A DNA stretch of 64,000 nt from Paraburkholderia podalyriae (GTDB lineage: Bacteria > Pseudomonadota > Gammaproteobacteria > Burkholderiales > Burkholderiaceae): contig NZ_VZQQ01000013.1 of assembly GCF_014397785.1 (NCBI RefSeq), positions 1 to 64,000 on the forward strand, written 5' to 3'. A program made the translations under genes and the position numbers. The notes beneath the pieces were generated by a model. The model worked only from the letters and a program-made list of their open reading frames with translations. It had not been told where the DNA came from and did not search any database. Of this stretch, positions 51,812 through 61,028 are shown piece after piece (positions within the stretch are counted from its first letter, which is position 1; every line of letters starts with the position of its first letter).

Positions 51812-54082
51812 TCAATGCCCCGCGATCGCCACCGATGCCGTCAACGCATTCGGATCGCGCGAAGAAGCCCCCGCGATCATCTGATAGACGCCACCGTTGA
51901 GCTTCCATGCATGGTTGGTCGCGTCCCACGTCGACAGCAGCTTCGGCGCAATCGATACGCTGACCTGCTGCGACCGCCCCGCCTGCAGCGCGACCTTTTG
52001 CCAGCCGACCAGACGCTTCGGCGGTTCGCCCAGACCACTCGGCAATGCCGCATAAATCTCGGCGATTTCCGCGCCCGCGCGCGAGCCCGTATTCTTGACG
52101 GTAAAGGTCACGGTCACGTTGCCGCTCGCATCGACTTGCGCATTGAGGCCCGAGTAGCTGTAGCTCGTGTAGGACAGCCCATAGCCGAACGGGAACAGCG
52201 GCGCGATCTGCTTGCCGTCATACCAGCGATAACCCATGAACAGTCCTTCGCTGTAAGCGACGGTGGTATCGGTGGCAGAAATCGTCGGCTGCGGAAGATC
52301 CGCGTCCCGCACCGGGAACGTGATCGGCAATTTGCCGGACGGGTTCACGTCGCCGAACAGCAGATCCGCAATCGCCTGGCCGCCCTGCACGCCTGGATAC
52401 CATGCTTCGAGCACACCGTGCACGTTGGCGAGCCACGGCATCAGGACCGGGCTGCCGTTCTCGAGCACGACGATCACGCGCCGGGCTTGCGCCGCGACCG
52501 CCGTGATCAACGCGTTCTGATCGTAGCTCTGGTTATTGCTGTCGGTCGTGTTGCCCGGCAAGCTCAGGCTCGGCAGATCGGTGCCCTCGCTTTCCCATTG
52601 CGTCGCGAACACGATCGCCACGTCCGCTTTCGCGGCGGCGGTCGCCGCGGCCGTCGCGTCGGTGCCGTCGACGAACGTCACGCTCGCGTTCGGCGCCTTC
52701 GCCCGGATCGCGGCCAGCGGCGCGGACTTGTACCACGTCGCGCAGGTGCTCAACAGCGGCGACGAGGACACGCAACCGGACACCGCGTTGCCCGCGGCTG
52801 CCGGCACCGCGCCCGAGCCGCCGCCCGACAGCACGCCCGCATCCGCGTGAGCGCCGATCACCACGATCGACGACAGCCCGGCCGCGTTCAACGGCAGCAC
52901 GGCTTGCGAATCGCCGCTCGCCACCGCGTTCTTCAGCAACACCGACGATTGCTGCGCGACCTGCAACGCGAGCGCATTGCCCGCGGTTTGATCGACGCTG
53001 CCGCCGGTGGTCGGCGGGGAATCGAAAACGCCATAGCGGATCATCGTGCGCAGCTTGCGCTGGACCATGTCGTTGAGTCGCGACATCGGCACGCTGCCGG
53101 CGTTGACCGCGCTCGTCAGCGCGGCGTTGAAATACGACGTCAGCGTAAAGCCCGGAATCGACGGACCGCCGCCGAGATCGCCGGGTTCTTCTTCATCGAG
53201 GCCGGCCAGGGCCGAGGCGACCGTACTATGCGTGGCGGTCCAGTCCGACTGCACCACGCCCTTGAAGCCCCACTCGTTCCTCAGCACGGTGGTCAGCAGA
53301 TACGGGTTTTCGCACGCATACACGCCGTTCACGAGATTGTACGAACACATCACGTTGCCGGGCATGCCCTGCGTGACGCCGAGTTCGAACGCGAGCAGTT
53401 CGGTTTCGCGCATCGTGCGTTCGTCGACGACCGAGTTGCTGGTCATGCGGTTCGTTTCCTGATCGTTCATCGCGTAGTGCTTGATGGTCGCGATGACGTT
53501 CTGCGCCTGCGTGCCGATCGTGCGTGCGGCGCTCAGCGTGCCGGTCAGTACCGGGTCTTCGCCCATGTACTCGAAGGTGCGACCGTTGCGTGGTTCGCGT
53601 GCGAGATTGACGCCGCCGCCGAGGCCTTCGCCGTAACCGAGCACGCGCAGCTCGGTCGCGATGCGCGCGCCGTATTGGTTCGCCAGCGTGGGGTCCCAGC
53701 TTGCCGCGAGCGCCACCGGCGCGGGCAGCGCCGTCGCGTTCGAGTTGACGACGTTGACGCCGCCGGCCGAATCGGCCATCGCGACGCCCGGAATGCCGAG
53801 CCGCGCGATGCCGGGAATGTAGCCGGCTCCGTTGACGCCGGCCGGATACGGACCGCCGAGTCCCGCATTGGGGATGCCCACGCCGTGCACGAGCTGGATC
53901 TTTTCGGCGGTCGTCAATTGCGCGACCAGCGCGGCGGCACGCGCATCGGCGCGCGCATCGGGATCGGTCGGCAACGGCGGGGCACTGACGCCGCTGCCAT
54001 TGCCGCACGCGGCGAGTACCAGCGCGACACCGCAAGCGATGGCGCTTGCGGCAAAGGGTATCGTCAGCTTCCTTGTCATCAT
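51812..54082 (-). CDS. GH3 beta-glucosidase lipoprotein
   Basis: 756 residues from ATG 54082 (GGAGCGAG just upstream). A lipoprotein signal ends LAAC near residue 26, so the enzyme is anchored in the envelope. The GH3 N-terminal TIM barrel has IPGIARLGIPGVAMADSAGG, NLAREPRNGRTFEYMGEDP, KHYAMNDQETNR, and the catalytic nucleophile Asp in GVVQSDWTATHS. The C-terminal alpha/beta sandwich includes VIGAHADAGVLSGGGSGAV and the fibronectin-III-like tail VTVTFTVKNTGSRAGAEIAE. It should release beta-linked glucose from oligosaccharides outside the inner membrane. The AraC gene at 54303 is divergent and might control it. Confidence 0.94.
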   Translation of the reverse strand: MMTRKLTIPFAASAIACGVALVLAACGNGSGVSAPPLPTDPDARADARAAALVAQLTTAEKIQLVHGVGIPNAGLGGPYPAGVNGAGYIPGIARLGIPGVAMADSAGGVNVVNSNATALPAPVALAASWDPTLANQYGARIATELRVLGYGEGLGGGVNLAREPRNGRTFEYMGEDPVLTGTLSAARTIGTQAQNVIATIKHYAMNDQETNRMTSNSVVDERTMRETELLAFELGVTQGMPGNVMCSYNLVNGVYACENPYLLTTVLRNEWGFKGVVQSDWTATHSTVASALAGLDEEEPGDLGGGPSIPGFTLTSYFNAALTSAVNAGSVPMSRLNDMVQRKLRTMIRYGVFDSPPTTGGSVDQTAGNALALQVAQQSSVLLKNAVASGDSQAVLPLNAAGLSSIVVIGAHADAGVLSGGGSGAVPAAAGNAVSGCVSSSPLLSTCATWYKSAPLAAIRAKAPNASVTFVDGTDATAAATAAAKADVAIVFATQWESEGTDLPSLSLPGNTTDSNNQSYDQNALITAVAAQARRVIVVLENGSPVLMPWLANVHGVLEAWYPGVQGGQAIADLLFGDVNPSGKLPITFPVRDADLPQPTISATDTTVAYSEGLFMGYRWYDGKQIAPLFPFGYGLSYTSYSYSGLNAQVDASGNVTVTFTVKNTGSRAGAEIAEIYAALPSGLGEPPKRLVGWQKVALQAGRSQQVSVSIAPKLLSTWDATNHAWKLNGGVYQMIAGASSRDPNALTASVAIAGH

Positions 54083-54302
54083 CTCGCTCCGTCTTGCCGT
54101 TGTCGGCAATGTGATTTGCTTACATAAGGTTTTCTCGACGCGCTACCGGCACGTCACGCGTGCTGTTACGCTTGGTGCTTGCGGTAATGCGACGAAAGAA
54201 ATTCTAGGGATGCACGGGAAACGCGCTTGACCGATGGGTGCAGCACTTGACCGATACGGAGTCAGGAAAACCCGCACACAGGGTTCGACCGGAGGAGGCA
54301 CA

Positions 54303-55322
54303 GTGGATTTGCGTCAGAAGTCCGTATCAGCGCGCATCTATCGAGGATTGCTCGACGCGGCGGAGCGGGAGGGTCTCGATCGCGCGAAAGTGGCCCACGA
54401 TATCGGCATCGACGAGGCCGACATCGCAGCGGCGGATGCGCGAGTGCCCGGTGACAAGCACGTCGCCATGCTCCAACTCGCGGAAGGCCGCCTCACGCGC
54501 GGCGCGCCCGAGGGCGACGTGCTGGACAGTCTGCTGTATTTTCCCGAGTTGGCGGGCGTGCTGTGCAATAGTCCGACGCTGCGCGACGCATTGCGCCATT
54601 ACGTCGGGTACCGCGACCTGATCGGTAATGTCGACTGGCTCGTCATGCACGAGCATGGCGACGAAGTCGCATTCGAATACGTGACGGAAGGCGAAGGGCG
54701 CAACGCCACGAGCGCGCTCGGCAATTTTGCGCTGATTGCGAGTGTCGCGAAGCTCTATGACGTGCGACTGCGCGTGCGCGACGCGGGCATCACCGATGCG
54801 CGGCTTGGTGCGATCCCGGCGCTCGGTGGGGCGTTGGGTGTGCGCGTCCAACTGGATCAGGCTCGCAATCGGATGGTGTTGCAGTCGTCGGCGCTGGATC
54901 GCGCGTTCGAGGTTTACAACGCGCCGCTCGCGAAGATTCACATGCATGCCGCCCATGGAATCTTGCAGCGGATTCGCGAGCAGGGCCGCTTCTCTCCGAC
55001 GGTCGAGCGATGTCTGCGTGACGTGCTGCGCGAGCACGCCGAAGCGATCGAACCGAAGAGCCTGCAGACGATCGTCTGCGAGCGGCTGTCGCTGACGCGC
55101 TGGACGTTGCAACGCAAGCTCGCGGCGGAGCGCAAAACCTTCAGCGAAGTGCTGACGCAAATGCGTATCGAGGAAGCACGCATGCTGCTCGCGCATACAC
55201 CGATGTCGATCAGCGAGATTAGCGAACGGGTCGGCTTTGCCTCGACGACGGCGTTTACGCGGTTTTTTACGCGTGCATGTGGGGCGCCGCCGGCGCGGTA
55301 TCGGGGGCGGTGCAGGGTGTGA
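54303..55322 (+). CDS. AraC-family transcriptional regulator
   Basis: 339 residues. The GTG at 54303 is chosen because GGAGG lies five bases before it; an upstream in-frame ATG has no ribosome site. The N-terminal domain (~15-230) matches the arabinose-binding-type domain of OruR/ArgR-like AraC proteins (SLLYFPELAGVLCNSPTLRD, HYVGYRDLIGNVDWLVMHEH). The C-terminal HTH_18 region spans ~250-335 (LSLTRWTLQRKLAAERKTFS, ISERVGFASTTAFTRFF). It is divergent from the GH3 gene across 220 bp and 7 bp ahead of the membrane-protein gene, so it may control either. Confidence 0.92.
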   Translation: MDLRQKSVSARIYRGLLDAAEREGLDRAKVAHDIGIDEADIAAADARVPGDKHVAMLQLAEGRLTRGAPEGDVLDSLLYFPELAGVLCNSPTLRDALRHYVGYRDLIGNVDWLVMHEHGDEVAFEYVTEGEGRNATSALGNFALIASVAKLYDVRLRVRDAGITDARLGAIPALGGALGVRVQLDQARNRMVLQSSALDRAFEVYNAPLAKIHMHAAHGILQRIREQGRFSPTVERCLRDVLREHAEAIEPKSLQTIVCERLSLTRWTLQRKLAAERKTFSEVLTQMRIEEARMLLAHTPMSISEISERVGFASTTAFTRFFTRACGAPPARYRGRCRV

Positions 55323-55329
55323 TCGTCCT

Positions 55330-55944
55330 ATGATGAGCATCAATCAGGACATGACTCGACTGTTCGGCGTCATGGGATCGATCGTATCCGTGGTCGCGTT
55401 TCTGCCTTATGGACTTGCGATCTGGCGCGGCACGGTACGCCCTCATCTTTTTACCTGGTTGATCTGGTCGCTCGTCACGGCGATCGCGGCCGTGGGACAG
55501 TTCGTCGCCGGTGCGGGTCCCTCGGCGTGGTGTACGGCGGCGATCGCGGCCACCTGCTTCTTTGTTCTGGTGGCAAGCGTTTTTCGGGGCGAACGTCAGC
55601 GGACCGCTTTTGATTGGCTTTGCCTCGCTGCGGCGTTGTCCGCTATTCCGCTCTGGATAGTCACTCATGATCCGACGTTGTCCATCTGTCTTGTGACGCT
55701 GATCGAACTCGTCGGCCTGGGGCCGACGGTTCGCAAGACTATTCGTGATCCGTGGAGTGAGAGTCTTTTGTACTTTGCGCTCTGTGTTTTTAAATACGCG
55801 CTCGCGATTCTTGCGCTGCCGAAATGGAGTGTGGCGGTGGCGTTTTATCCGGCGGTGAATATCGTGGCGGCCAGTAGCGTTTGTTTGTTGATGGTGGTGC
55901 GGCGCCGGCGGGTGGGAGCGTATTCCGGGCACAAGGTTCGGTGA
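55330..55944 (+). CDS. Multi-pass membrane protein, PQ-loop-like
   Basis: 204 residues from ATG 55330, 7 bp after the AraC stop, so probably cotranscribed. Six or seven hydrophobic helices are visible. The N-terminal segment GVMGSIVSVVAFLPYGLAIW and RPHLFTWLIWSLVTAIAAVG resemble the PQ-loop/SWEET type in which two three-helix bundles repeat, but no firm motif is found. Charged loops are short, and the C-terminus is basic (RRRRVGAY). A transport role is possible; nothing more can be said. Confidence 0.7.
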   Translation: MMSINQDMTRLFGVMGSIVSVVAFLPYGLAIWRGTVRPHLFTWLIWSLVTAIAAVGQFVAGAGPSAWCTAAIAATCFFVLVASVFRGERQRTAFDWLCLAAALSAIPLWIVTHDPTLSICLVTLIELVGLGPTVRKTIRDPWSESLLYFALCVFKYALAILALPKWSVAVAFYPAVNIVAASSVCLLMVVRRRRVGAYSGHKVR

Positions 55945-56350
55945 GAGGCTCCCGAAAGACAGCGCGACGATTGGCAGCGCGCGATCTGAATGCGCCTTCC
56001 TTTTGTCCGATATTCATCAGGTCGCCGCAAGTCGCATCGATTACACTGATTTTCGCTATGCGACTTTCAGGCGTGGCTGACCCACGAAGTCACCATTGCG
56101 CGGACTTTCGTGCATCCCTTCCGCACGTATCCGCCGACACTGGGCTAAATACGACTGCCTGGTGAAAGCGTTTCGCCCTTCACCACTTTGGCCTGCCCCC
56201 TGGTCCCTCGAACGACGGCGACCAGATATCGCTGCGGCCATTTCAAATCGACTGTTTTCGCTTGATTGAATCAGGCGCCTGATCCGGCTGCCGATAGGCC
56301 CTTTGCACGCCGCGATTTCATGCGCCTGATTCGCTGACAAGGAGATGAAG
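55945..56350. other. Intergenic region without recognised features
   Basis: No frame here has a ribosome site and protein-like composition, and I see no hairpin with a T-run. The last ~15 bases hold the ribosome site (AAGGAG at 56338-56343) of the following gene. Confidence 0.5.
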
Positions 56351-56956
56351 ATGAAGACCCGGCAATTGAGCATCTGGTCGGCTATAGCCGTTGCACTTCT
56401 GTCGCTGAGTGGCGCCGCGCAGGCCGGTGGCGATGACGGCGACCGTGGCCGTGGCGGTGGCGGCGGTCTTTGCTCGAACGCAACGCTAAAAGGACCTTTT
56501 GGGTTCATCGGTCACGGCGTGATCCTTGGGTTGCTGGATTCGAGCAACGTGCTGCATCCGTTCGCCACCCAGTCGATCCTCGATGACGTCGCTCTCGTGA
56601 CATTCGACGGCAACGGCAAATTTACCCGCACCGATTTCGGGAGCATCAACGGCGTGCCGAAAGGTGGACAGATAACCTTCAATCCGGCGCAGAAAGGCAC
56701 TTATTCGGTGAAATCCGATTGCACCGGCACCATGTCGATTGTGTACACCGCCGGAGGACCCGTGCCAGCCGGCGTCGTGACCGACCTGAACATCGTGGTC
56801 ACTTCGGACGGGACGCAGGTCGAATCCGTCGTCTATCGGGCGAGCATCCCGTCGGCCGCGTCGGCCCCCGACGGCTACAGCTGCCCGATGGATTGCGTGC
56901 AAGGTGTGCAGGAGGCGTTCGAAGGGAAGAAGGTTCTGGTCTACGGCTTCCGGTAG
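56351..56956 (+). CDS. Exported protein of unknown function
   Basis: 201 residues. The second of two in-frame ATGs (56351) is preferred, since AAGGAG is only one base from the first. A signal peptide ends in AAQA-GG near residue 26. The mature part starts with a Gly/Asp/Arg-rich stretch, then CSNATLKGPFGFIGHGVILG and a run of beta-rich segments (VALVTFDGNGKFTRTDFGSI, KGTYSVKSDCTGTMSIVYTA). Four or five cysteines may form disulfides. This general pattern, a beta-rich domain with NGKFTRTD, recurs in uncharacterised Burkholderia exported proteins. No function is assigned. Confidence 0.75.
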   Translation: MKTRQLSIWSAIAVALLSLSGAAQAGGDDGDRGRGGGGGLCSNATLKGPFGFIGHGVILGLLDSSNVLHPFATQSILDDVALVTFDGNGKFTRTDFGSINGVPKGGQITFNPAQKGTYSVKSDCTGTMSIVYTAGGPVPAGVVTDLNIVVTSDGTQVESVVYRASIPSAASAPDGYSCPMDCVQGVQEAFEGKKVLVYGFR

Positions 56957-56989
56957 TTGGGTACTGACGTATCTGATGAAGTCGCGCTT

Positions 56990-57013
56990 GCCGCCGGCTT
57001 TTCAACCGGCGGC
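56990..57013. terminator. Hairpin between convergent genes
   Basis: Perfect 8-bp stem GCCGCCGG/CCGGCGGC with loop CTTTTCAA, midway between the exported-protein gene and the convergent MFS gene. It lacks a T-run, so it is a probable but weak bidirectional terminator. Confidence 0.5.
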
Positions 57014-57037
57014 GCGCTCGCTTCATCGGTGCTGCGC

Positions 57038-58348
57038 TCAGTGCCCTGGCCGATCGCCCACCGCGACCGGCGCATGCTTCGTCTGCCGGCTCAACATCAG
57101 CGTCACAACCGCGGAGAGCGCCAACGTCGCGCCGACCACGTAAAGCCCCGCCGTATAGCTGCCTGTCACGCTCTTGAGCCAGCCAATCGCAAACGGCCCG
57201 ACGAAGCCGCCGAGGTTGCCGATCGAGTTGATCATCGCAATTCCCGCCGCCGCCCCGGCGCCCGACAGGAACATGCTCGGCATCGCCCACAGCGGCGCCT
57301 TCGCGGCACTGATGCCCACGTTCACGACGACGAGCGCAAGCACGATCATCAATGCAGTGGCCGCATTGCCGGCGAACACGAAGCCGACGCACGCGAGCGT
57401 GCACGGAATCACGACGTGCCACGTCCGTTCGTCGGTGCGATCCGAGTGCTTCGCCCATAGCACCATCGCGATCACCGCCAGCACGCTCGGCACACCGGCG
57501 AGCAGCCCGGTTTCGAAAGAGCCGAAACCGTATTGGCGGATGATCAGCGGCGCCCACAAGCCGAGCGTATAAAGTCCCGCCGAGGTGCCGAAGTAGATCA
57601 GCGCGAGCGCGAGCACGCGTGGATCGCGCAACGCGCTGAGCGCGCCGGCCGTGTGGCCCGCGTGCGCGTGGCGCGCGTCGGCTTCGAGCTTCAGCTTCGC
57701 GATCAGCCAGTCGCGCTCTTCGGGCTGCAACCAGTCGGCTTGCGCGGGCTTGTCGGTCAGATACTTGAGCACGAAAAAGCCGAGGACGATCGCAGGCAAG
57801 GCTTCGAGCACGTAGAGCATCTGCCAGTCGGCAAGTCCGGCAATGGGCGGCAGCTTCATGATCGCGCCGGAAATCGGCGAGCCGATCGCGGTCGAGATCG
57901 GCGCGGCGGCCATGAACCACGCCGCCGCGACCGCGCGCTGACGCGCCGGAAACCACAGGCTCAGATACAGGATGATGCCTGGAAAGAAGCCCGCTTCCGC
58001 GACGCCGAGAATGAAGCGCAGCGCGTAGAAACTGTTCGGCCCGACGACGAACGCGGATGCGAGCGACACGAGCCCCCACGACACCATCACGCGAGCAATC
58101 CAGCGCCGTGCGCCGACCTTGTGCAGGATCAGGTTCGACGGCAGCTCGAACAAAAAATAGCCGATAAAAAAGAGCCCGCCGCCGAGGCCGAACGAGGTCG
58201 GCGAAAGACCGATCGCCTTGTTCATCGACAACGCGGCGAAGCCCACGTTCACGCGATCGAGAAAGCTCACGAAGTACAGCAGCATGACGAACGGAATGAT
58301 CCGCAGCATCAGCTTGCGGGACACCCGGCTTTCGAGTTCTGAAGTCAT
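57038..58348 (-). CDS. ACS-family MFS transporter (tartrate/organic-acid type)
   Basis: 436 residues from ATG 58348, with AGGAGACA upstream. Twelve helices. Typical anion:cation symporter features are LLYFVSFLDRVNVGFAALSM in TM1, SFGLGGGLFFIGYFLFELPS in TM2 and LILHKVGARRWIARVMVSWG in the loop after. Family members take up tartrate, glucarate, phthalate or similar organic anions with protons. It lies 101 bp downstream of the tartrate-type dehydrogenase gene on the same strand, which supports a dicarboxylate substrate. Confidence 0.9.
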   Translation of the reverse strand: MTSELESRVSRKLMLRIIPFVMLLYFVSFLDRVNVGFAALSMNKAIGLSPTSFGLGGGLFFIGYFLFELPSNLILHKVGARRWIARVMVSWGLVSLASAFVVGPNSFYALRFILGVAEAGFFPGIILYLSLWFPARQRAVAAAWFMAAAPISTAIGSPISGAIMKLPPIAGLADWQMLYVLEALPAIVLGFFVLKYLTDKPAQADWLQPEERDWLIAKLKLEADARHAHAGHTAGALSALRDPRVLALALIYFGTSAGLYTLGLWAPLIIRQYGFGSFETGLLAGVPSVLAVIAMVLWAKHSDRTDERTWHVVIPCTLACVGFVFAGNAATALMIVLALVVVNVGISAAKAPLWAMPSMFLSGAGAAAGIAMINSIGNLGGFVGPFAIGWLKSVTGSYTAGLYVVGATLALSAVVTLMLSRQTKHAPVAVGDRPGH

Positions 58349-58449
58349 TGTCTCCTCCTGCGGCGCGCGGCAGTGGGCCGCGCGCGATTTGCGCCCGGTT
58401 GCCGCCCGGATGCCACCCGGTTCCTGTTCAGTTCACGCCAAGCCGACGC

Positions 58450-59544
58450 TCAAGCCGCGTTCGCCGCGGGCGTCGCCGCCTGCTCGATGAACGCGCACAC
58501 GGCCGCTGTCACCTGCGCGGTCGTGGCGGTGCCGCCGAGGTCGCGCGTGTGAAGCGACTTGTTCGCGGTGACCGATTCGACGGCCTGCATCACGCGCCTG
58601 GCTGCGTCGAATTCGCCGAGGTGTTCGAGCAGCATCACGACCGACCAGAACGTGCCGACCGGATTCGCGAGCCCCTTGCCCATGATGTCGAACGCGGACC
58701 CGTGGATCGGCTCGAACATCGACGGATAGCAGCGCTCCGGGTCGATGTTGCCGGTCGGCGCGATGCCGAGGCTACCCGCGAGCGCGGCCGCGAGGTCGCT
58801 GAGAATATCGGCGTGCAAATTGGTGGCGACGATCGTGTCGAGCGTCGCGGGACGATTGACCATGCGCGCGGTCGCCGCGTCGACGAGCTCCTTGTCCCAC
58901 GTGACGTCCGGAAACTCCTTCGAGATTTCGAGCGCGATCTCGTCCCACATCACCATCGCGTGACGCTGCGCGTTGCTCTTCGTGATCACGGTCAACAGCT
59001 TGCGCGGACGCGATTGCGCGAGCAGGAACGCGAAGCGCATGATGCGCTCGACGCCGGCGCGCGTCATCATCGACACATCGGTCGCGGCTTCGATCGGATG
59101 GCCCTGATGCACGCGGCCGCCGACGCCCGAATATTCACCCTCCGAATTTTCGCGCACGATAACCCAGTTCAGATCGTCGGGCTTGCAGTACTTCAGCGGC
59201 GCGTCGATGCCGGGCAGGATGCGGGTCGGGCGCACGTTCGCGTATTGATCGAAGCCCTGGCAGATCTTCAGACGCAAACCCCACAGCGTGATGTGATCGG
59301 GAATGTCCTTGTCGCCCGCCGAGCCGAACAGGATCGCGTCCTTGTCACGGATCGCGTCGAGCCCGTTCGCCGGCATCATCACGCCGTGCTGGCGGTAGTA
59401 GTCGCCGCCCCAGTCGAAGTTCTCGAACTCGAACGTGAAGGCGCGCGTGCTCTTCGCGAGCGCGTCGAGCACCTGCGCGCCGGCCGGCACGACCTCCTTG
59501 CCGATGCCGTCGCCGGGGATGGTTGCGATGCGATAGGTTTTCAT
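58450..59544 (-). CDS. ttuC: Tartrate/D-malate-type dehydrogenase (isocitrate/isopropylmalate DH family)
   Basis: 364 residues from ATG 59544 with GGAGACAT upstream. It begins MKTYRIATIPGDGIGKEVVP, and VIVRENSEGEYSGVGGRVHQ, KSNAQRHAMVMWDE, the metal-binding LHADILSDLAAALAG and MFEPIHGSAFDIMGKGLANP follow the TtuC/DmlA pattern. These enzymes oxidise tartrate or D-malate with NAD and Mn, often with decarboxylation. The neighbouring ACS transporter and divergent LysR make this a compact uptake-and-oxidation locus. Tartrate versus D-malate cannot be decided from sequence; the symbol is provisional. Confidence 0.9.
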   Translation of the reverse strand: MKTYRIATIPGDGIGKEVVPAGAQVLDALAKSTRAFTFEFENFDWGGDYYRQHGVMMPANGLDAIRDKDAILFGSAGDKDIPDHITLWGLRLKICQGFDQYANVRPTRILPGIDAPLKYCKPDDLNWVIVRENSEGEYSGVGGRVHQGHPIEAATDVSMMTRAGVERIMRFAFLLAQSRPRKLLTVITKSNAQRHAMVMWDEIALEISKEFPDVTWDKELVDAATARMVNRPATLDTIVATNLHADILSDLAAALAGSLGIAPTGNIDPERCYPSMFEPIHGSAFDIMGKGLANPVGTFWSVVMLLEHLGEFDAARRVMQAVESVTANKSLHTRDLGGTATTAQVTAAVCAFIEQAATPAANAA

Positions 59545-59634
59545 GTCTCCGTCCTGTGCTTGGTGAATGGCGTGCGTGCACTCTAGCGCGATCCCAGGGA
59601 TAAAAACCGGTGCTAAACTCAAAGCATCTTTAAC

Positions 59635-59653
59635 TTGCATTCACAAATGCGAA
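59635..59653. promoter_or_regulatory. Candidate LysR operator in the ttuC-lysR gap
   Basis: TTGCATTCACAAATGCGAA is an imperfect dyad (TTGCATT and AATGCGAA around CACA-type centre) that fits the T-N11-A form of LysR binding sites. It lies 16 bp before the LysR start and 91 bp before the dehydrogenase start. Confidence 0.4.
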
Positions 59654-59668
59654 GGCGCGGAACAGACG

Positions 59669-60595
59669 ATGCACGACACCGTCCAGCCAGCGGATCTGAG
59701 CTTTTTCTCGACGCTCGCCGCGAGCGGCAGCCTCAGCGCGGCCGCGCGCGAACTGGGGCTGACCGCGGCAGCCGTCAGCAAGCGCCTCACGCAGATGGAG
59801 CAGCGCGCGGGCGTCGCGCTCGTCAACCGCACGACGCGCCGCATGACGCTTACGCCCGAAGGCGAGCTATATGTAGAACACGCGCGGCGAATTCTCGACG
59901 AGATCGACGAACTGGCCGAACTGCTTGGCTCGGCGAAGAAGACCCCGAAGGGCTTGCTGCGCGTGAACGCGACGCTCGGCTTCGGGCGCAGCCATATCGG
60001 GCCGGCGATCTCGCGCTTCGTCGCGCGGTATCCACAGGTGTCGGTTCAACTGCAGCTTTCGGTCACGCCCCCGCCGCTCACCGACGACAGCTTCGACGTC
60101 TGCATCCGCTTCGGCGAGCCGCCCGATACGCGCGTGGTCGCGCGCCGGCTTGCGGCGAATCGGCGTCTGCTGTGTGCGGCGCCGTCGTATCTGGCGGCGC
60201 ACGGCCTGCCGCTCACGGCGCACGATCTGACGCGCCACGATTGCATCGGCATTCGTCAAGGCGACGAAGCGTACGGCGTGTGGCGGCTGACGTCGGGACG
60301 CGGCGCCGCGCGCAAGACCGAGGCGGTGCGCATCAAAGGTACGCTGACCACCAACGACGGCGAGATCGCCGTCAAGTGGGCGCTCGAAGGACACGGCATC
60401 CTGATGCGCGCGGAATGGGACATCCGGCAGTATCTCGCGGATGGTTCGCTCGTCCAGTTGCTGCCCGATCACGACACACCGAACGCGGATATCTTCGCGG
60501 TGTATTCGCCGCGGCAGCAGATGTCGAATCGGATTCGCGCGTTCGTCGAGTTTATTGCGCGGGAATTGGGGGGTGAGGTGGGAGCGGGGGCGTAG
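59669..60595 (+). CDS. LysR-type regulator of the tartrate-type locus
   Basis: 308 residues from ATG 59669 (GGAACAG upstream is weak). The winged helix reads LSFFSTLAASGSLSAAAREL and LTAAAVSKRLTQMEQRAG. The effector domain shows the CrgA/DmlR-like pattern (FGRSHIGPAISRFVARYPQV, DVCIRFGEPPDTRVVARRLA, CIGIRQGDEAYGVWRL). Divergence from the dehydrogenase across 124 bp is the classic LysR arrangement, and the DmlR-like subgroup fits control of D-malate or tartrate oxidation. Confidence 0.93.
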   Translation: MHDTVQPADLSFFSTLAASGSLSAAARELGLTAAAVSKRLTQMEQRAGVALVNRTTRRMTLTPEGELYVEHARRILDEIDELAELLGSAKKTPKGLLRVNATLGFGRSHIGPAISRFVARYPQVSVQLQLSVTPPPLTDDSFDVCIRFGEPPDTRVVARRLAANRRLLCAAPSYLAAHGLPLTAHDLTRHDCIGIRQGDEAYGVWRLTSGRGAARKTEAVRIKGTLTTNDGEIAVKWALEGHGILMRAEWDIRQYLADGSLVQLLPDHDTPNADIFAVYSPRQQMSNRIRAFVEFIARELGGEVGAGA

Positions 60596-60818
60596 TGCAG
60601 CACAGCGGTTGACTCGAGGTGGAGCTACCCCGACACATTGCGACACATTGAGTAGAAGGCTGTTTCTCGCTGGAGGGAAGCTGAATCGCAATCTGGACGG
60701 TCATATCAGCGGATGGTCACTATCTGAAAATCGAGTACTGCTTGTTTTGATGGGCTGGGCTCGCTAGTGTGTGCGTTGAGTCTGGTCGCTTTTTACTGGC
60801 AAAGGAGAAGCAGAAAAG

Positions 60819-61028
60819 ATGCGCTATGTCGCTGATACGGAAAAGGCAGATGATCCGATCAACGAAAGCCACGCGGCTATTTATCTCGGGCAAACACTGG
60901 CTGGAATCACTGTGATTGACCAGTGGAACGGACATACCAAACAACCTCCGCATCGGCGCACTATCCATTTCCGTCGCGGCAAGGGCTCGCCTGTTAATGA
61001 TGGGAGCCAATATTATGTTGTCGAATAA
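60819..61028 (+). pseudogene. C-terminal remnant of a BPSL0067-family protein
   Basis: The open frame from 60819 contains ESHAAIYLGQTLAGITVIDQ followed by WNGHTKQPPHRRTIHFRRGK and DGSQYYVV. This resembles the C-terminal third of BPSL0067-type proteins, whose fuller members have an N-terminal part and the pattern H-AAIYLGQ...I-V-DQW. The catalytic front half is absent and the upstream sequence to 60596 does not encode it. A ribosome site (AGGAG) lies too far from the ATG. The end overlaps the next gene's start by 14 bases. I read it as a broken effector-like gene. Confidence 0.55.

Noticed and set aside
51740..54127. A 795-residue open frame on the plus strand across the GH3 gene
   Set aside because: It is antisense to a well-conserved GH3 enzyme and its translation is dominated by Arg, Ala and His, the usual sign of a shadow frame in high-GC DNA.
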